Shown here: piece after piece, positions 23,669 through 33,885 of the stretch
Numbering within the stretch: position 1 is the first letter of the stretch
How the letters are laid out: every line of letters starts with the position of its first letter
NCBI GenBank assembly: GCA_958510875.1
Contig: OY294070.1
Location: 6,882,001 to 6,946,000, forward strand
Source: Endomychus coccineus
Lineage: Eukaryota > Arthropoda > Insecta > Coleoptera > Endomychidae
Direction of reading: 5' to 3'
DNA: 64,000 nt
Position numbers and translations under genes: made by a program
The notes under the pieces: generated by a model
Database searches by the model: none
What the model was told of the DNA's origin: nothing
Seen by the model: only the letters and a program-made list of their open reading frames with translations

Positions 23669-24375
23669 CAGGGCCGGATTTAGGGGTGGGCAGGGTGGGC
23701 CATGGCCCAGAGGCCCCCACCACCTAGGGGCCCCCACCAAAGATCAAGTGAAAACAAATATTTGCTAATTACAGAGAATATATGACAATTATTTAATATA
23801 GTAATCAATAGTATCGTTATCAATAGTATTGATGTGAATATTGGTAATCAATAATGAATAATATCGTCTTTTTGAGTCATTTAGTGCAACATTTGCATGT
23901 ACACATCATGCCGCGTTTGGATTTCTGGCTGAACTCGAGGATTTGAGTTCCGATGATTTGCGTAAACAAGCACGGCTTTTGGCTGGGATTTACAAAGACG
24001 ATGTTGATGAAAATCTTGGGGTCGAGCTAATACAATTTGCCGAATTTCACAGACAGCTGGGAACAAACATCAATACTTAAGTCGCGAACATTGTATGTAT
24101 TCGTTAATCATTTTAAAACAGCAGCAGGATGCTTTTCCTAATGTTGAAACTATATTAAAAATGTGTCTCGTTTCAATGATCACCAATTGTTCAGCGGAAA
24201 GATCATTTTCAAAATCAAGATTGTCGAAAAACAGATTGCAAACGGCAATGACTCAACAACGTCTTAACGATCTCGCGATTTTGAGCAGCAACAGAGATAT
24301 TTTGAGATCCTTGAATTTTGACGATGTCATCGACGATTTCGCGGCGAGGAAAACTCGAAAAATACCTGTGTAAAG
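23669..24375 (+). pseudogene. hAT transposon remnant: terminus plus C-terminal dimerisation domain
   Basis: A GC-rich terminus begins CAGGGCCGGATTTAGGGG at 23669, typical of hAT element ends. From about 23935 a frame gives DDLRKQARLLAGIYKDDV. The plus frame at 24095-24373 (92 codons) carries VETILKMCLVSMITNCSAERSF and SKSRLSKNRLQTAMTQQRLNDLA. This is the hAT C-terminal dimerisation domain as in zinc-finger MYM-type transposase relatives. The catalytic core is missing, so this is an internally deleted copy. The other terminus was not found; another repeat begins at 24404. Confidence 0.75.
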
Positions 24376-24403
24376 TTATTGATATTTATGTACATAAAAT
24401 AAT

Positions 24404-24700
24404 ATACAGGGTGTCCTCGAACTGCGTGGCTAAAATAAAACCGAATATTCTTTGATTCGAAAAAAATTTGATGAGCCTTTTTACTTTTGCCTCAAGTGTC
24501 TTGTTTAGCCGGTAGAGGGCTTCAAAGTTGCAAAAATAATTTTGTTTTTTCGGTATAACTTGAGAACGTGATGGAGGACTTTTACAATATTTGGCAGGTG
24601 AGTTACTGTCAATAATAGCCGTTTTTGAGAGTGGAGCATAGAGCCTTAGAGACCATAGAAATGTGTGCTTATTTTCAATAAAGGCTAGCATAAATATGAG
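24404..24700. repeat. Half of a CAGGGTG-ended repeat
   Basis: It starts TATACAGGGTGTCCTCGAAC, the same kind of terminus as the 12086-13025 MITE (TATACAGGGTG), but the interior differs. No matching inverted end was found downstream. Probably a truncated MITE of a related group. Confidence 0.4.
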
Positions 24701-25504
24701 AATACATTAACATTTTTTCCTGCATATATTCCGCGCTTTAGCTATTAATATATAGATCATTTGCACCTTCCAAAACCCCATAATTCTAGTAATATTTAAA
24801 GATAATGGTTTGATACAATCACTGCCCACCAAGATGTCATAAGAAATCTCAAATTTACTATCTCATCGTCATTTGTTAATACAAACAGTATATTAAGTCG
24901 AAGATTTTTAGCCTATCGATGATCGTTGAATAGTTCCAAAGGTATATGTTATGCTAAATGTTGAGTACAACGTTGTTCCAGAGCACAATATACATCAAAC
25001 ATAAAACCACTTAGGAATATAAAAGACTCGATTCAGTCACGAGACAGTCTTGTATGAAATTTGACTGTAAAGTTGAAGATATAAGATCTATATAATAGGC
25101 ATTTCCTAATAAAACTGACAACAATTTGTATGGAAATTTGAACAGTTAAGTCGTATAAATAAATTAGCGGGTAAATAGTTAAAATAAATAAAGCATTTCA
25201 TATAACTCTCTCTCTGCCCGCTTGATTTGTTATACATAAGCACGATATCGGCTTCTTCTGTTTTATGTTTTATGCGTGAGGACTTAATAAAATATCTCTT
25301 TGTGGTGTTTATAGTTTATTATTTTGCTTTCAGCGCTTCCATGTTAGTTGGTTAAGTTTAATTCACGGGACGATTAAAATTCTATTGTTCTCCCATTTCT
25401 TCGAGATATTCAAACTTAATATCGAGCGCTTCACAATTTCTTCGTGATTATTAATAGGTGGCGACATCATGTTTTACTCTTGAAGTTCGAATTATTTCTA
25501 ATTA
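24701..25504. other. No recognisable gene
   Basis: AT-rich DNA with no motif-bearing frame and no obvious repeat. Confidence 0.4.
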
Positions 25505-25587
25505 TATATGACTTATCGGGAATTGGGTCACACTAACACATATGCTTATTATTTTCGTCTTTGCCTACTTTTCAGTCACACGACTAT
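25505..25587 (-). mobile_element. PLE family E 3' fragment (copy 3), left half
   Basis: It matches the minus-orientation PLE-E end: a TATATATGACTTATCGGGAATTGGGTCACACTAACAC-type start, then TGCTTATTATTTTCGTCTTTGCCTACTTTTCAGTCACACGAC. The copy is interrupted at the hammerhead stem II by the TIR element at 25588-27911 and resumes at 27912 with CATCAGAAGACG. Confidence 0.65.
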
Positions 25588-27911
25588 TAGTCCAATAATA
25601 AAAACTGCGGAACTTTCTTTCTCAACGGATTTTTATGTTTTTGGGGGTGCTGAATCTGAATCTGAAGTTTGCTACCACGGCAACCATCGGCTTCATACTC
25701 AAAATCGCGAAAAACCGCCCAAAATTGCGGTAATTAAATGTTTTTCGCCTATAACAAGACAACGAAGCGTTTTTTAAAGAAAGTTTTAATATATTAAATT
25801 GTAGCATAAGCCAATACCTACAAATGAAAAACAAATCCGAAATCAGACCATTTTTCGCGGAGTTAGGATTTTTTGAAAAATGGTGATAAGTAGCGAAGTT
25901 TTCTAAAAACGCGAAAACCACTTCGATAATATCTGCTGGTGCCCTATTATCATTCTTTTACCCCTATAATCAATTTTATATATACAAACTGCCCAATTCT
26001 TTCCAGAAGAAGTGATGCAATTGTTGTTGTTGTTGGTCGATCTTCTGGTCATCCTCATTGGCACACAAACACCCAGCAACGTCTATTTCCTGAAACCAGG
26101 AAAAGGGAAGGTGCCACCTACTTTGTACCACCCACCAACCGCTATCAACAGATCCGTTGCAGAACATATTCTGTTCGTACACGCATTCAGCGGTTGCGAC
26201 TCGACCTCCGCCATCTTTCACCAAGGGAAGGTAAAATTTGTCAAGACTCTCCAAAAGTTCCCAATTCTATCATCTTACATCAAACAATTCAAAAATCCAT
26301 TTGGGACAAAAGAAGAGCTCACGGCAGCAGGGGAAAAATTCTTGGTTGGATTGTACGGAGGTGATTTTCGTTGCACTTCCTTGAACGATCATCGCTACAG
26401 GCAGTACATAACTTCAGCCTACAAATTCAATTCAAATTTTGCCACCATTCCACCCTCAGAAGCCGCAGCCAAGCAGCACACATATCGGGTTTTCCATCAG
26501 GTACAGCAGTGGCTTGGAAACGCTCTACCAACAGAGGAGTGGGGTTGGCGGACAGTCCAGGGGAACTTGATCCCTATAACCACCCTCAAAGCTCCAGCCC
26601 CAGACAAGCTGCTGACGTTGATAAGCTGCAAGTGTCAGAAGGGGTGCAGGGGCAATTGTGGATGCAGAAAAATTGGATTGTTCTGCACAAGGTTGTGTGA
26701 CTGTGATGGTCACTGCTCTAATCAAGAAATCATCTTTGAAGTGGACGACGGTACGACCTTCTGGAGTCACCGCTTTTATCTGATAATATTGAAGAAGTTA
26801 AAGGTACTTTAAAACATATATCTTATCAACTCGCTTGTGATATATTCATTTATTTTCTGTTTCAGTGGATCCGCCAACAGATGAGAGCCAACCCTGTCAC
26901 AAGCGCCCAAAATTGTCCTCTCTCGATAAACCGGGTCCATCTGGTTTACAACGATAGCAGACGAAACGATGACGATTGGTAAGTAATGGGGTATCCTGTA
27001 CAACTGCTTATAAGAATTTACTAGAATGAAACTATTTTTCTTGATCTCTGAAGACAAAATAGATCTATAGACTCTGTTTTCTCTGTTTCCAGGTGGAGCT
27101 GTACCCAATTACAATTCGAGTTGAGTTGTCTACTTTCTACAATTCTACTTTTCTACAACAATTAACTATATCTCAATCCTTAACTTACTATTTTTACATA
27201 ATAATATGAAAGTGTATAATAATAATAAGTTGTCAATAAACATAAGCTAAAAATAAATTGTCGTTTATTACAACCAACTCCTTGTATAAACTGTACTTGA
27301 TAGAGTGGAGTCAAAAATGCTCAAATTGCTCATTGACGTTCGGCAGTTCAGTAAAAGTGGCCAATTGTACAAAAATTTCTAGCACGATACCTAAATTTGA
27401 TTTTTCGTTGAGATTTGAGAAAGAGGGTACTTGTGAAGTGACCTAATAGGTGAGTAGGTGCCTCATTGAGGTTCGATAATGTGAGCTGTGCATATAAAAA
27501 TATATAATATTTAATTATAGGAGTAAAAGAAGAATAATAGGCCACCATCAAATATTTTCGAGGTGGTTTTCGCGTTTTTAGACAACATATCGCCATATTC
27601 CAAAACATCATAACTCCGCAAAAAATGGTCCGATTTCGGATTTCTTTTTTTCTGTTTTGTAGGTATTAGCTTAAACTACAATTTACTATACAATAACTTT
27701 CTTCAAAAAACGCTTCGTTGTCGTGTTATAGGTGAAAAATATTTAATTACCGCTATTTTGGGCGGTTTTTCGCGATTTTGGGTATGAAGCCGATGGGTGC
27801 CGTGGTAGCAAACTTCAGATTCGGATTCAGCATCCCAAAAAAACATAAAAATCCGTTGAGACAGAAAGTTCCGCAGTTTTTTCTTTGCCAAACCCTTATA
27901 TTATTGGAGTA
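25588..27911. mobile_element. DNA element with about 400-bp TIRs and 3-bp target duplication
   Basis: The left end TAGTCCAATAATA at 25588 is matched in inverted orientation by TATTATTGGAGTA ending at 27911. The TIRs run to about 25985 and from about 27500, roughly 85 percent alike. TAT flanks both ends. Removing the element plus one TAT restores the PLE-E sequence CACGAC-TAT-CATCAG, which fits the family pattern CACGACCATCATCAG. The only coding part is the Cys-rich protein at 26007-26940, and a transposase was not recognised. The superfamily is uncertain. Confidence 0.85.
26007..26940 (+). pseudogene. PIN-like/CXC Cys-rich transposon-associated protein, 5'-truncated
   Basis: An open frame runs to 26812. 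It enters after an acceptor-like TTTCCAG just before 26007, so the N-terminus is missing. In order it has: LLVDLLVILIGTQTP and VYFLKPGKGKVP; HILFVHAFSGCDSTSAIFHQGK (about residues 53-74); AGEKFLVGLYGG; AAKQHTYRVFHQVQQWLGN; EEWGWR; and a C-terminal Cys cluster KCQKGCRGNCGCRK with LCDCDGHCSN. Such proteins are abundant and unnamed in invertebrate genomes. The start resembles the end of a nuclease-like PIN fold (inference), and the Cys block resembles a CXC motif. A one-base shift near 26740-26765 is needed to enter LLESPLLSDNIEEVK. That segment could splice at AAAG-GTACTT (about 26805) to TTTCAG (about 26865), giving an acidic tail that ends near 26940. Confidence 0.65.
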
Positions 27912-27990
27912 TATCATCAGAAGACGTATAACTGTATAAATGTGAATTCTTAAAACCAATTGCATCACCACAAGGCGTCCTTATCTCACC
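27912..27990 (-). mobile_element. PLE family E 3' fragment (copy 3), right half
   Basis: CATCAGAAGACG at 27915, then TTAAAACCAATTGCATCACC and GGCGTCCTTATC, match the downstream half of PLE-E in minus orientation (compare 31556-31640). Together with 25505-25587 it forms one old copy split by the TIR element. Confidence 0.6.
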
Positions 27991-28083
27991 TTATATCTAT
28001 GGGCCTCCAAAAATACATAAAAGTGACCCATTGTGAGTAATATTGTCAGAATCTATTAATAACATAATTGGAAAAAATGAATT
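27985..28083 (+). pseudogene. PLE reverse transcriptase N-terminal scrap
   Basis: The plus frame reads LISPYIYGPPKIHKSDPL. This contains the PKIHK box that opens the RT fingers of Penelope-like elements. A stop follows, then LSESINNIIG. It is cut off at about 28084, where the PLE-D 3' end begins on the opposite strand. Confidence 0.6.
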
Positions 28084-28084
28084 T

Positions 28085-30440
28085 ATGAAGTTCCTGATGG
28101 ATTCCGCGTCACAATAGCATCATTTGATGCCGACGTTTTGTCAATAATCACAGGTGGCATCTTCAGGGCAGGCTTGAGGCTTGAACTGAAGCTGAATTCA
28201 CTGGTTTTTGTAGCCGTATTTATTGTAGGGAAGTATCCTTCACGTTACACAGTTCACTGCCTTTTTGCCGGTGGTTAACTCCGTTCTGGCACCTGACCCT
28301 GTCGTTGTGTGATCAGCTGCAAAGTGGAATTTTCGAGGATTGGTTTGACAGTGAAGTGGTGACTAGTTTGAGCTCGTCTAGTCCGCCTATCTAGAATCTC
28401 TCGTGGTGGAACAACAGACGAGATTCCTGATGAACACCGACCATGAAAATATGTATGAAAAAGGAACAGATCTCCTATTCCAGTTCCTTCTGTTGTTTTA
28501 TTCCCATTCGACTCTGCTTCGCGTTGGATTCTTTCACGGAGCTATACCTTTTCTATCTTATATTACGGAATCACCACCTGAAAAGTCGTATATTACCTAC
28601 TTAGGAAACACTGTTGCTAGTTCTAGCATGGTTGTTAGTGGTTTTGGAATATGCATTGAAGTCGATTTAATTTTTTTTCTCTAAAACCGTTCCATGTGCA
28701 AGGAAAACTCAAGTGACCAATGTTGTTAAGAAATGATGAATAATCAAGAAAATATTGCTCTCTCCGAAAAAAAGCAGTGGCGTACCATTTAGTTTAATCA
28801 GTAGGTAATATTCTAAGTCACGGTTTAGATTATTTAGATGTTTTAGGATCTCTATCGCTTCAAGGATTTTTCGCTGATAGATGTTTGAGGCTCGGGCTAG
28901 GATTTTGATATTTTCAAAAGGATTTGATGATTAGTGTCAAACTTGTGTTCGGCAATGGCAGATCTACTGGTGTCACGAAGCCTTGTACAATGCTCATGTA
29001 ATTTCACAAGAGTAGCTACTATACGACCTGTTTCACCAATGTAGACTTTATAGTAAGAACAGGAAATTCCATAAACACATTTTAAGTGAAGAGGAGAAAG
29101 GGGATCTTTGATAGATTTGTAAAACTGAGATAGTTTTGGGAGTGTGGAAAACCAAATAGAAATATTATGTTTTTTAAGGATAGTGGTTGAAGCAAGCGGG
29201 GGGGTTTGTGGCTCAGCAACGGTATATTTACTAATTCCATTTTTTTCGCAAATTCTTTGTTCTGGAGAATATTATTTAATTCTTTATCATTCTCTGACCC
29301 TTCACCTTTCCTTTAATATGAAATATTTTTGTATCAAATTCCGTGATAAACTCCAAATGTCTCGACAATTTGGCAATCGGTAGTCTGAAATTATTCTAGG
29401 ATTATTAATTAGTTTGTTTGCCATTCCTTTCAATTTTGATATACTCGTCATATGGAGGGAGTGGGGTTAACCCTCGAGGTATAGTTCCATAAACTCGGTA
29501 TTTTAGCTATTGATAGTCTACAATTATTAACAAAGATTATTTGCCATGCTTTGCAGATTTTATATATTCGATATATCAAGCGGGTGAGGTTAACCGTCAA
29601 GGGGTAGTTTTGAAAATTCGGCACAATGAAAAATCGGTATTCCAAAATTATAGACATGGCTTTTTAAGATCTCATAACTGTGGGGTAACAAATTCATTCC
29701 CCGGATTTCGTTCTCTGTATTGAAGATGGTCTACAATTTTAAACTGATGGTTTGAAATTTTTCAAAATATGTCCAAAATTATCGACCTAGAACGGTCAAT
29801 TTGGGACAATGGCCTTTTGAACGTTTTAATGGAAGACATTATTTGATAATAAGACAGATGGAAGATGTTTTAATTCTGATTTTAAGGACTGGGGTTGAGA
29901 CAAATTGACAGCTCTGTGGACAAGGAGTTTAGGACAGATTGCTTTTGGGCAAGGTGGTGGTGGGAAAGGCCATTGAGGTATCCATCGGTGTGAACTGGTT
30001 TTCTATACACAGAATGTCCTAAAGTACCGTCAGTCTGTCAACTAACTAATACATCTAGGAACGGGAGTGAACCTTGCGATTTAACTTCCATGGTGAAAAG
30101 GATAATTAGGATGTAATGAATATAAATGATCGAGGAAGGCACCATGACTTTCGAGACCATGTTGCCAAATAACAAAAGTGTCTTCGACATATCTAAACCA
30201 ACATTTCGGCTTGAGAAAGGATGAGTTAATAACATCTTCCTCAAAAGTTTCCAGGAAGATATTAGCTATGACCGGAGAAAGTGGGGAACCCATGGCATCT
30301 CCCGAGGGCTGCTCGTAAAACTTGCCATCCTACAGAAAATATGTGGAAGATAGACAAAAATAAGTTAACAGCAGTAAGTCCATTGGAATGTTTTTGGCAG
30401 ATAACAGTAGAGAAATTATGGAAAGGGTGTCTGAAATGGG
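28085..30440 (-). mobile_element. Penelope-like element, family D (decayed)
   Basis: Read from 30440 downward. The RT region has FYEQPSGDAMGSPLSPVIANI (about 30330-30240). It is followed by CWFRYVEDTFVIW, where the catalytic YVDD reads YVED. Next come a PFLDVLVS box, then [23 protein letters not shown] (about 29990-29910). Further down are LPKLSQFYKSI and the GIY-YIG nuclease CVYGISCSYYKVYIGETGR (about 29070-29010). A nuclease C-terminus NIYQRKILEAIEIL follows near 28890-28840. The 3' UTR runs to 28085 and carries a degraded hammerhead at 28128-28170. Frames are broken by several stops. The 5' end is truncated near 30440. Confidence 0.85.
28128..28170 (-). ncRNA. Degenerate hammerhead ribozyme, PLE-D
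   Basis: On the minus strand stem I is TGCC (28170-28167) pairing with GGCA (28131-28128). CTGAAGA occupies 28166-28160. AAAA replaces GAAA, giving a G12 to A change. The short self-complementary ACGT and the cleavage C (28132) are in place. The stem II segment at 28159-28140 no longer folds cleanly. Confidence 0.55.
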
Positions 30441-30510
30441 AAAATTTCGATTCCTAGTTCAGTTTACTCTGATGATGGCTACTTTGGTAGCTGAATGTTT
30501 CTTTCATCGG
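30440..30510 (+). repeat. PLE-C type 3' tail with partial hammerhead core
   Basis: AGTTTACTCTGATGATGGCTACTTTGGTAGC is shared with the 3' end of the PLE-C copy at 41515-41550. It has CTGATGA and a stem II hairpin GCTAC/GTAGC, but GAAA has become GAAT. It abuts the truncated 5' end of PLE-D on the opposite strand. Confidence 0.55.
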
Positions 30511-31468
30511 GTGATTATTCTGTAATTAGGATATTTAGTTACCATTTCCGCCAGTTCTGGCATTAATAGTGGCATATAGCCATGGAAGAATCGTCGATTG
30601 TAAAATTAACTCACCCCGTACAATTGCAATATATTAAATATGTCACGCATAAAGATTTCATGATAAATCAAAGATTCAGGAACTGCTCGTAAAGAATATA
30701 GCGTGACAAATGGCATCAGCTTTGATATTTAAATGTCCCGATATCTATAAATGAATAGGGGAATCGGGCTTATCACAACTTATTAATCTATGTGATCATT
30801 TTGTCTTTCATTTGAATAAAGAACCAATAAGGTATCTATTATTCTCATTATGAATATTAAGTCGATATTCTCATGCATATCGCAGAGGTTCTACTATTTT
30901 ATTTACCTGCAGAGTTATGCCTGCATTTTCTTCAATATACAATATGTCATAATAGCTACAACGGCAAAACTGAATGCCGAAATCTCTCCGTGAGGTAATA
31001 TTTCGTCTGAAATGAGAATCCGATCGGTTCTTCGTAGTCTTTTATGCGATTATCGAGTGAAGTGGGGTCTCTTTGGCTAGCACGGGTAAATGCATATGCA
31101 AAAATGACGAATAACCGAGGCTGGAAATTCGGATTTTCATTGAAAGTCGCGTCGCAAAAGGGCTTTAATAAATACGATTATCTGACACATTTAATTTTGT
31201 TACTCCTCTATGCCGTGAGATACTTTTGATGTTTTGTTGGATCTGGGCGACTGGTGTTGGGTGATAAAATTGTTATCTTAAACATTATTTTGTAGGTAAC
31301 ATTAAAATTCACCTATCAAGAATAGGATGAAGTTGACCTTGTGATCATACAATTTAAAGGGATTTCTCTATCCATTTTCATTCAAAATTAAGTGAATTTA
31401 ACCTGATTATGGCAATTTCATCACACTTCATGCACTAAAAATAAACTGAAGATAGTCTCATCCTTTTA
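30511..31468. other. No recognisable gene
   Basis: AT-rich with short frames only. A 61-codon frame at 31044 (+) has no known motif. Confidence 0.4.
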
Positions 31469-31790
31469 ATTATATATACATTCTCGGGAAATAGATCAGA
31501 ATAACACTTATGCTTATTATTTTCGTCTTTACGTACGTTTCGGTCTCACGACCATCATCAGAAGATTTATTATGTCTAAAACTGAATTACTTAAAACTAG
31601 TTATATTACACAACGCGTCCTTATCGCTCCAATTTCAATTTAAAATGACCACGTCGCCGAAACGAACAGAAACACGAATAATCGAAATTGTAACACAGCA
31701 ATGTTATAAGTATAATATATAAAGAATCCACTGTTAAGCAGTACTCTTAATAAATGCGCGTTCATGTGAACAAAGTCTATGAACGACGAT
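31469..31790 (-). mobile_element. PLE family E 3' end, minus copy (left arm of palindrome)
   Basis: A full version of the PLE-E terminal repeat in minus orientation: TATATATACATTCTCGGGAAATAG at its 3' end, a hammerhead at 31526-31565, the GCGTCCTTATCGC and CGAAACGAACAGAA blocks, then AAGAATCCACTGTTAAGCAG and further 3' UTR to 31774. It is the left arm of an inverted repeat with 31791-32102. Confidence 0.75.
31526..31565 (-). ncRNA. Hammerhead ribozyme, PLE-E copy 4 (core complete)
   Basis: On the minus strand: stem I TCTT (31565-31562), CTGATGA (31561-31555), one unpaired T, stem II GGTC-GTGA-GACC, GAAA, the self-complementary ACGTACGT for stem III (31538-31531), the cleavage-site A at 31530, then AAGA (31529-31526) closing stem I. 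All conserved core bases are present. Stem III is a palindrome, as expected if two copies pair in a dimer. Confidence 0.8.
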
Positions 31791-32102
31791 TTTGTTGACA
31801 TGAACTCGCATTTATTAAGAGTACTGCTTAACAGTGGATTCTTTATATATTATTCTTCTAACATTGATGTGTTACAATTTCGATTATCCGTATTTCTGTT
31901 CGTCTCGGCGACGTGGGCATTTTAATTGAGATTGGTGCGATAAGGACGCTTTGTGTAGGTAATACAATTAGTTTTAAGTAATCCAGTTTTAGACATAATA
32001 AATCTTCTGATGATGGTCGTGAGACCGAAACGTGAGTAAAGACGAAAAAATATAAAGCATAAGTGTTAATGTGACCTATTTTCCGAGAATTTATATATAA
32101 TT
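31791..32102 (+). mobile_element. PLE family E 3' end, plus copy (right arm of palindrome)
   Basis: The same order as the left arm on the opposite strand, ending CCTATTTTCCGAGAATTTATATATAATT at 32102. PLE-B coding sequence begins immediately afterwards. Confidence 0.75.
32003..32042 (+). ncRNA. Hammerhead ribozyme, PLE-E copy 5
   Basis: TCTT (32003-32006), CTGATGA (32007-32013), T, GGTC/GACC stem II with GTGA loop (32015-32026), GAAA (32027-32030), CGTGAG where the family has CGTACG (so the stem III palindrome is broken), T-A, and AAGA (32039-32042) pairing with TCTT. Confidence 0.7.
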
Positions 32103-33145
32103 GATACCTGGGTCAAGAATCTTTATTATTAATCTCGTTGCTATTTCCACCAGATAATACATCGCACAGAAAACCTACTTTCACAGATACAGTAATTTGT
32201 AACTCTTCACATAGCCCCTATAGTCATAAACTAGCTGCTTTTCGTTCAATGATACATAGAGCCTTTTCCCTTCCCTTATCTCAAGAAAATCTGAGTAAAG
32301 AACTAGATACAATTAAAGTTATTGCTACAAATAACGATTTCCGTTCCTCAAGTAGTTTCTAAATTAATAAATAGAAAAAGACAAAAATTAATTTACAATA
32401 GCATTTATCCCTTTATAAAATAACTCATTAAAATATGTTTCTTTAACTTATTTTGGTCCTATAAGCGAAAAAATTGCAAACATCTTATCCCATCATAACC
32501 TGACCATCAGCTTCAAACCCCCAAACAAATTATCTCATATTCTGTTCAATGCGAAAGATAAAACTGACAAATTTAAAAGACCCGGAGTTTATAAACTAAC
32601 TTGTTCAGAGTGTGATAGTTTTTACATAGGTAGATCTTGCCGTAACATAGCAGTTAGATATAAAGAACAGTATCGTTCCTTTAAAAATGATAAAACCGAT
32701 TCTTCATTTGCAAATTATATTTTAGAAACAGGCCATACCTTTCCTAATTTGAATAATGTCCAAATTTTACATAGTCAAGATAAAACTTCAAAACTAAATA
32801 TATTAGAGTCAATGGAAATTTTCAAAGGAATGAAGATGTATGATAATAAGATCCTAAACGATCAACTAGATTTATATTACAGTAATCTCTTCAATGTGTT
32901 AATAACCTGATTTTAGTATTTAAAGTCTGTTAGTAAATATACCCGCACCTCTAATGTCCTCACGGAATTACCTAATCACCTTACCCCTCTCTGGTTTTTC
33001 CTAGAACTATTTCCTATAGCCATAAAAATTTGTTTGAAATCCTTCTTTAATCTATATATAGTAGATTTAATATTTGTTAAATTCATTTTTCGTCTGAAGA
33101 TGACACGTTTAGTGTTGAAACTATAGTAACGACTATATTAAATAT
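32103..33145 (+). mobile_element. Penelope-like element, family B (5'-truncated)
   Basis: The frame at 32138-32362 begins inside the RT C-terminal part with SHRKPTFTDTVICNSSHSPYS and HKLAAFRSMIHRAFSLPLS, the usual YRKPT-TD...H--AAF--MIHR linker of PLEs. After a shift near 32355, a long frame (about 32455-32910) reads GPISEKIANILSHHNLTISF. It continues with the GIY-YIG nuclease GVYKLTCSECDSFYIGRSCRN, VRYKEQYRSFKN and FANYILETGH, and ends in NLFNVLIT and a stop at about 32910. The CxxC zinc pair is intact (TCSEC). The 3' UTR ends in a complete hammerhead at 33090-33132. The 5' part, including the RT catalytic motifs, is missing. Confidence 0.85.
33090..33132 (+). ncRNA. Hammerhead ribozyme, PLE-B (core complete)
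   Basis: Stem I TCGT (33090-33093) pairs with ACGA (33129-33132). CTGAAGA is at 33094-33100. Stem II is ACAC/GTGT in 33101-33116. GAAA is at 33117-33120. The self-complementary ACTATAGT (33120-33127) forms stem III, and the cleavage-site A is 33128. An outer helix is possible between ATTTAATA (33065-33072) and TATTAAAT (33136-33143). The fold is type I with all core positions conserved. Confidence 0.8.
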
Positions 33146-33600
33146 CAGTGATAGTAAAACAAAGTAGTTTTATTTATTATTTCGTTAATACATCGTGCTT
33201 AGCAATATTATTGATTACTTTTATATTTAAAAATCCTCTATCTATAAGTATCAGATAATTTTTCTTGTACTTTATGAGAGTAATGGTTTCATAAAGTTGA
33301 ATATCAATTTGAATTCCGAAAAGTAGACATACTGCGGCATCTATACAACAGAGTCCACATTACGTTTAAGATTAGTCAGCAATAGAACAGGAAACTGTAA
33401 TAACGATATACATCAAATATAGGTTTCTTGACCATTGCTTATACACAAGCATTTGAAACCACTCCTGTTTTAGAATAAATCTTCAAAAATATAATCAACT
33501 AAACAGTTTCAAATTATTTGCATTAACTAACTTTACGAGCTGATATAGAAGCCTTATAATATTGTATGGAGTTGGCTTTGTTACAAATTAATAATATCGA
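33146..33600. other. No recognisable gene
   Basis: AT-rich spacer between PLE-B and a LINE scrap. Confidence 0.4.
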
Positions 33601-33885
33601 ATTCAAGCAAAAACAACAACTAGCTGTATCATTGAATATCTCCAAAGCATTTGACATAGTCTTGCACCTTAAGAAACTTCCGTCATATGGTTTGACGCTT
33701 CAACTTCGTCCCTTACTATCGAGTTTCTGTCTCAGATAGATCACTTCATGTGCTGGTTGACGGTACAATGGCTATCAACGCTGATGTTCCACAGAGGTCT
33801 GTCTTGACACCAACTTTGTTTCTGTTTCATCAACGATCTATCGGATGTGACTACCTGTCCCGTCCACAGCTTTGCAGAAGATGTT
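33600..33885 (+). pseudogene. LINE reverse transcriptase scrap
   Basis: In shifting frames: SLNISKAFDIVLHLKKLPSYGL, the RT box normally DISKAFDRVWH--LL-KL--YG; then a SSF-DRSLH-LVDGTMAINAD-P-RSVLTPTLFLFH-type segment with the VPQGS box. It resembles 5040-5300 closely. It abuts the minus-strand LINE below. Confidence 0.65.

Larger units (their letters stand above)
31469..32102. repeat. 634-bp inverted repeat made of two PLE-E ends
   Basis: The left arm 31469-31774 and right arm 31791-32102 are reverse complements along their length. The innermost 55 bp (GAATCCACTGTTAAGCAGTA and neighbours) have only a mismatch or two. The spacer is about 16 bp (31775-31790). The outer ends are the TATATATA-bearing 3' termini of both copies, so the two copies are joined tail-out, with their truncated 5' sides together. 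Confidence 0.85.

Noticed and set aside
28775..28784. CAGTGGCGTA, a hAT-like terminus
   Set aside because: It lies inside the 3' coding end of PLE-D on the other strand, has no partner end and no 8-bp duplication, so it is probably coincidence.
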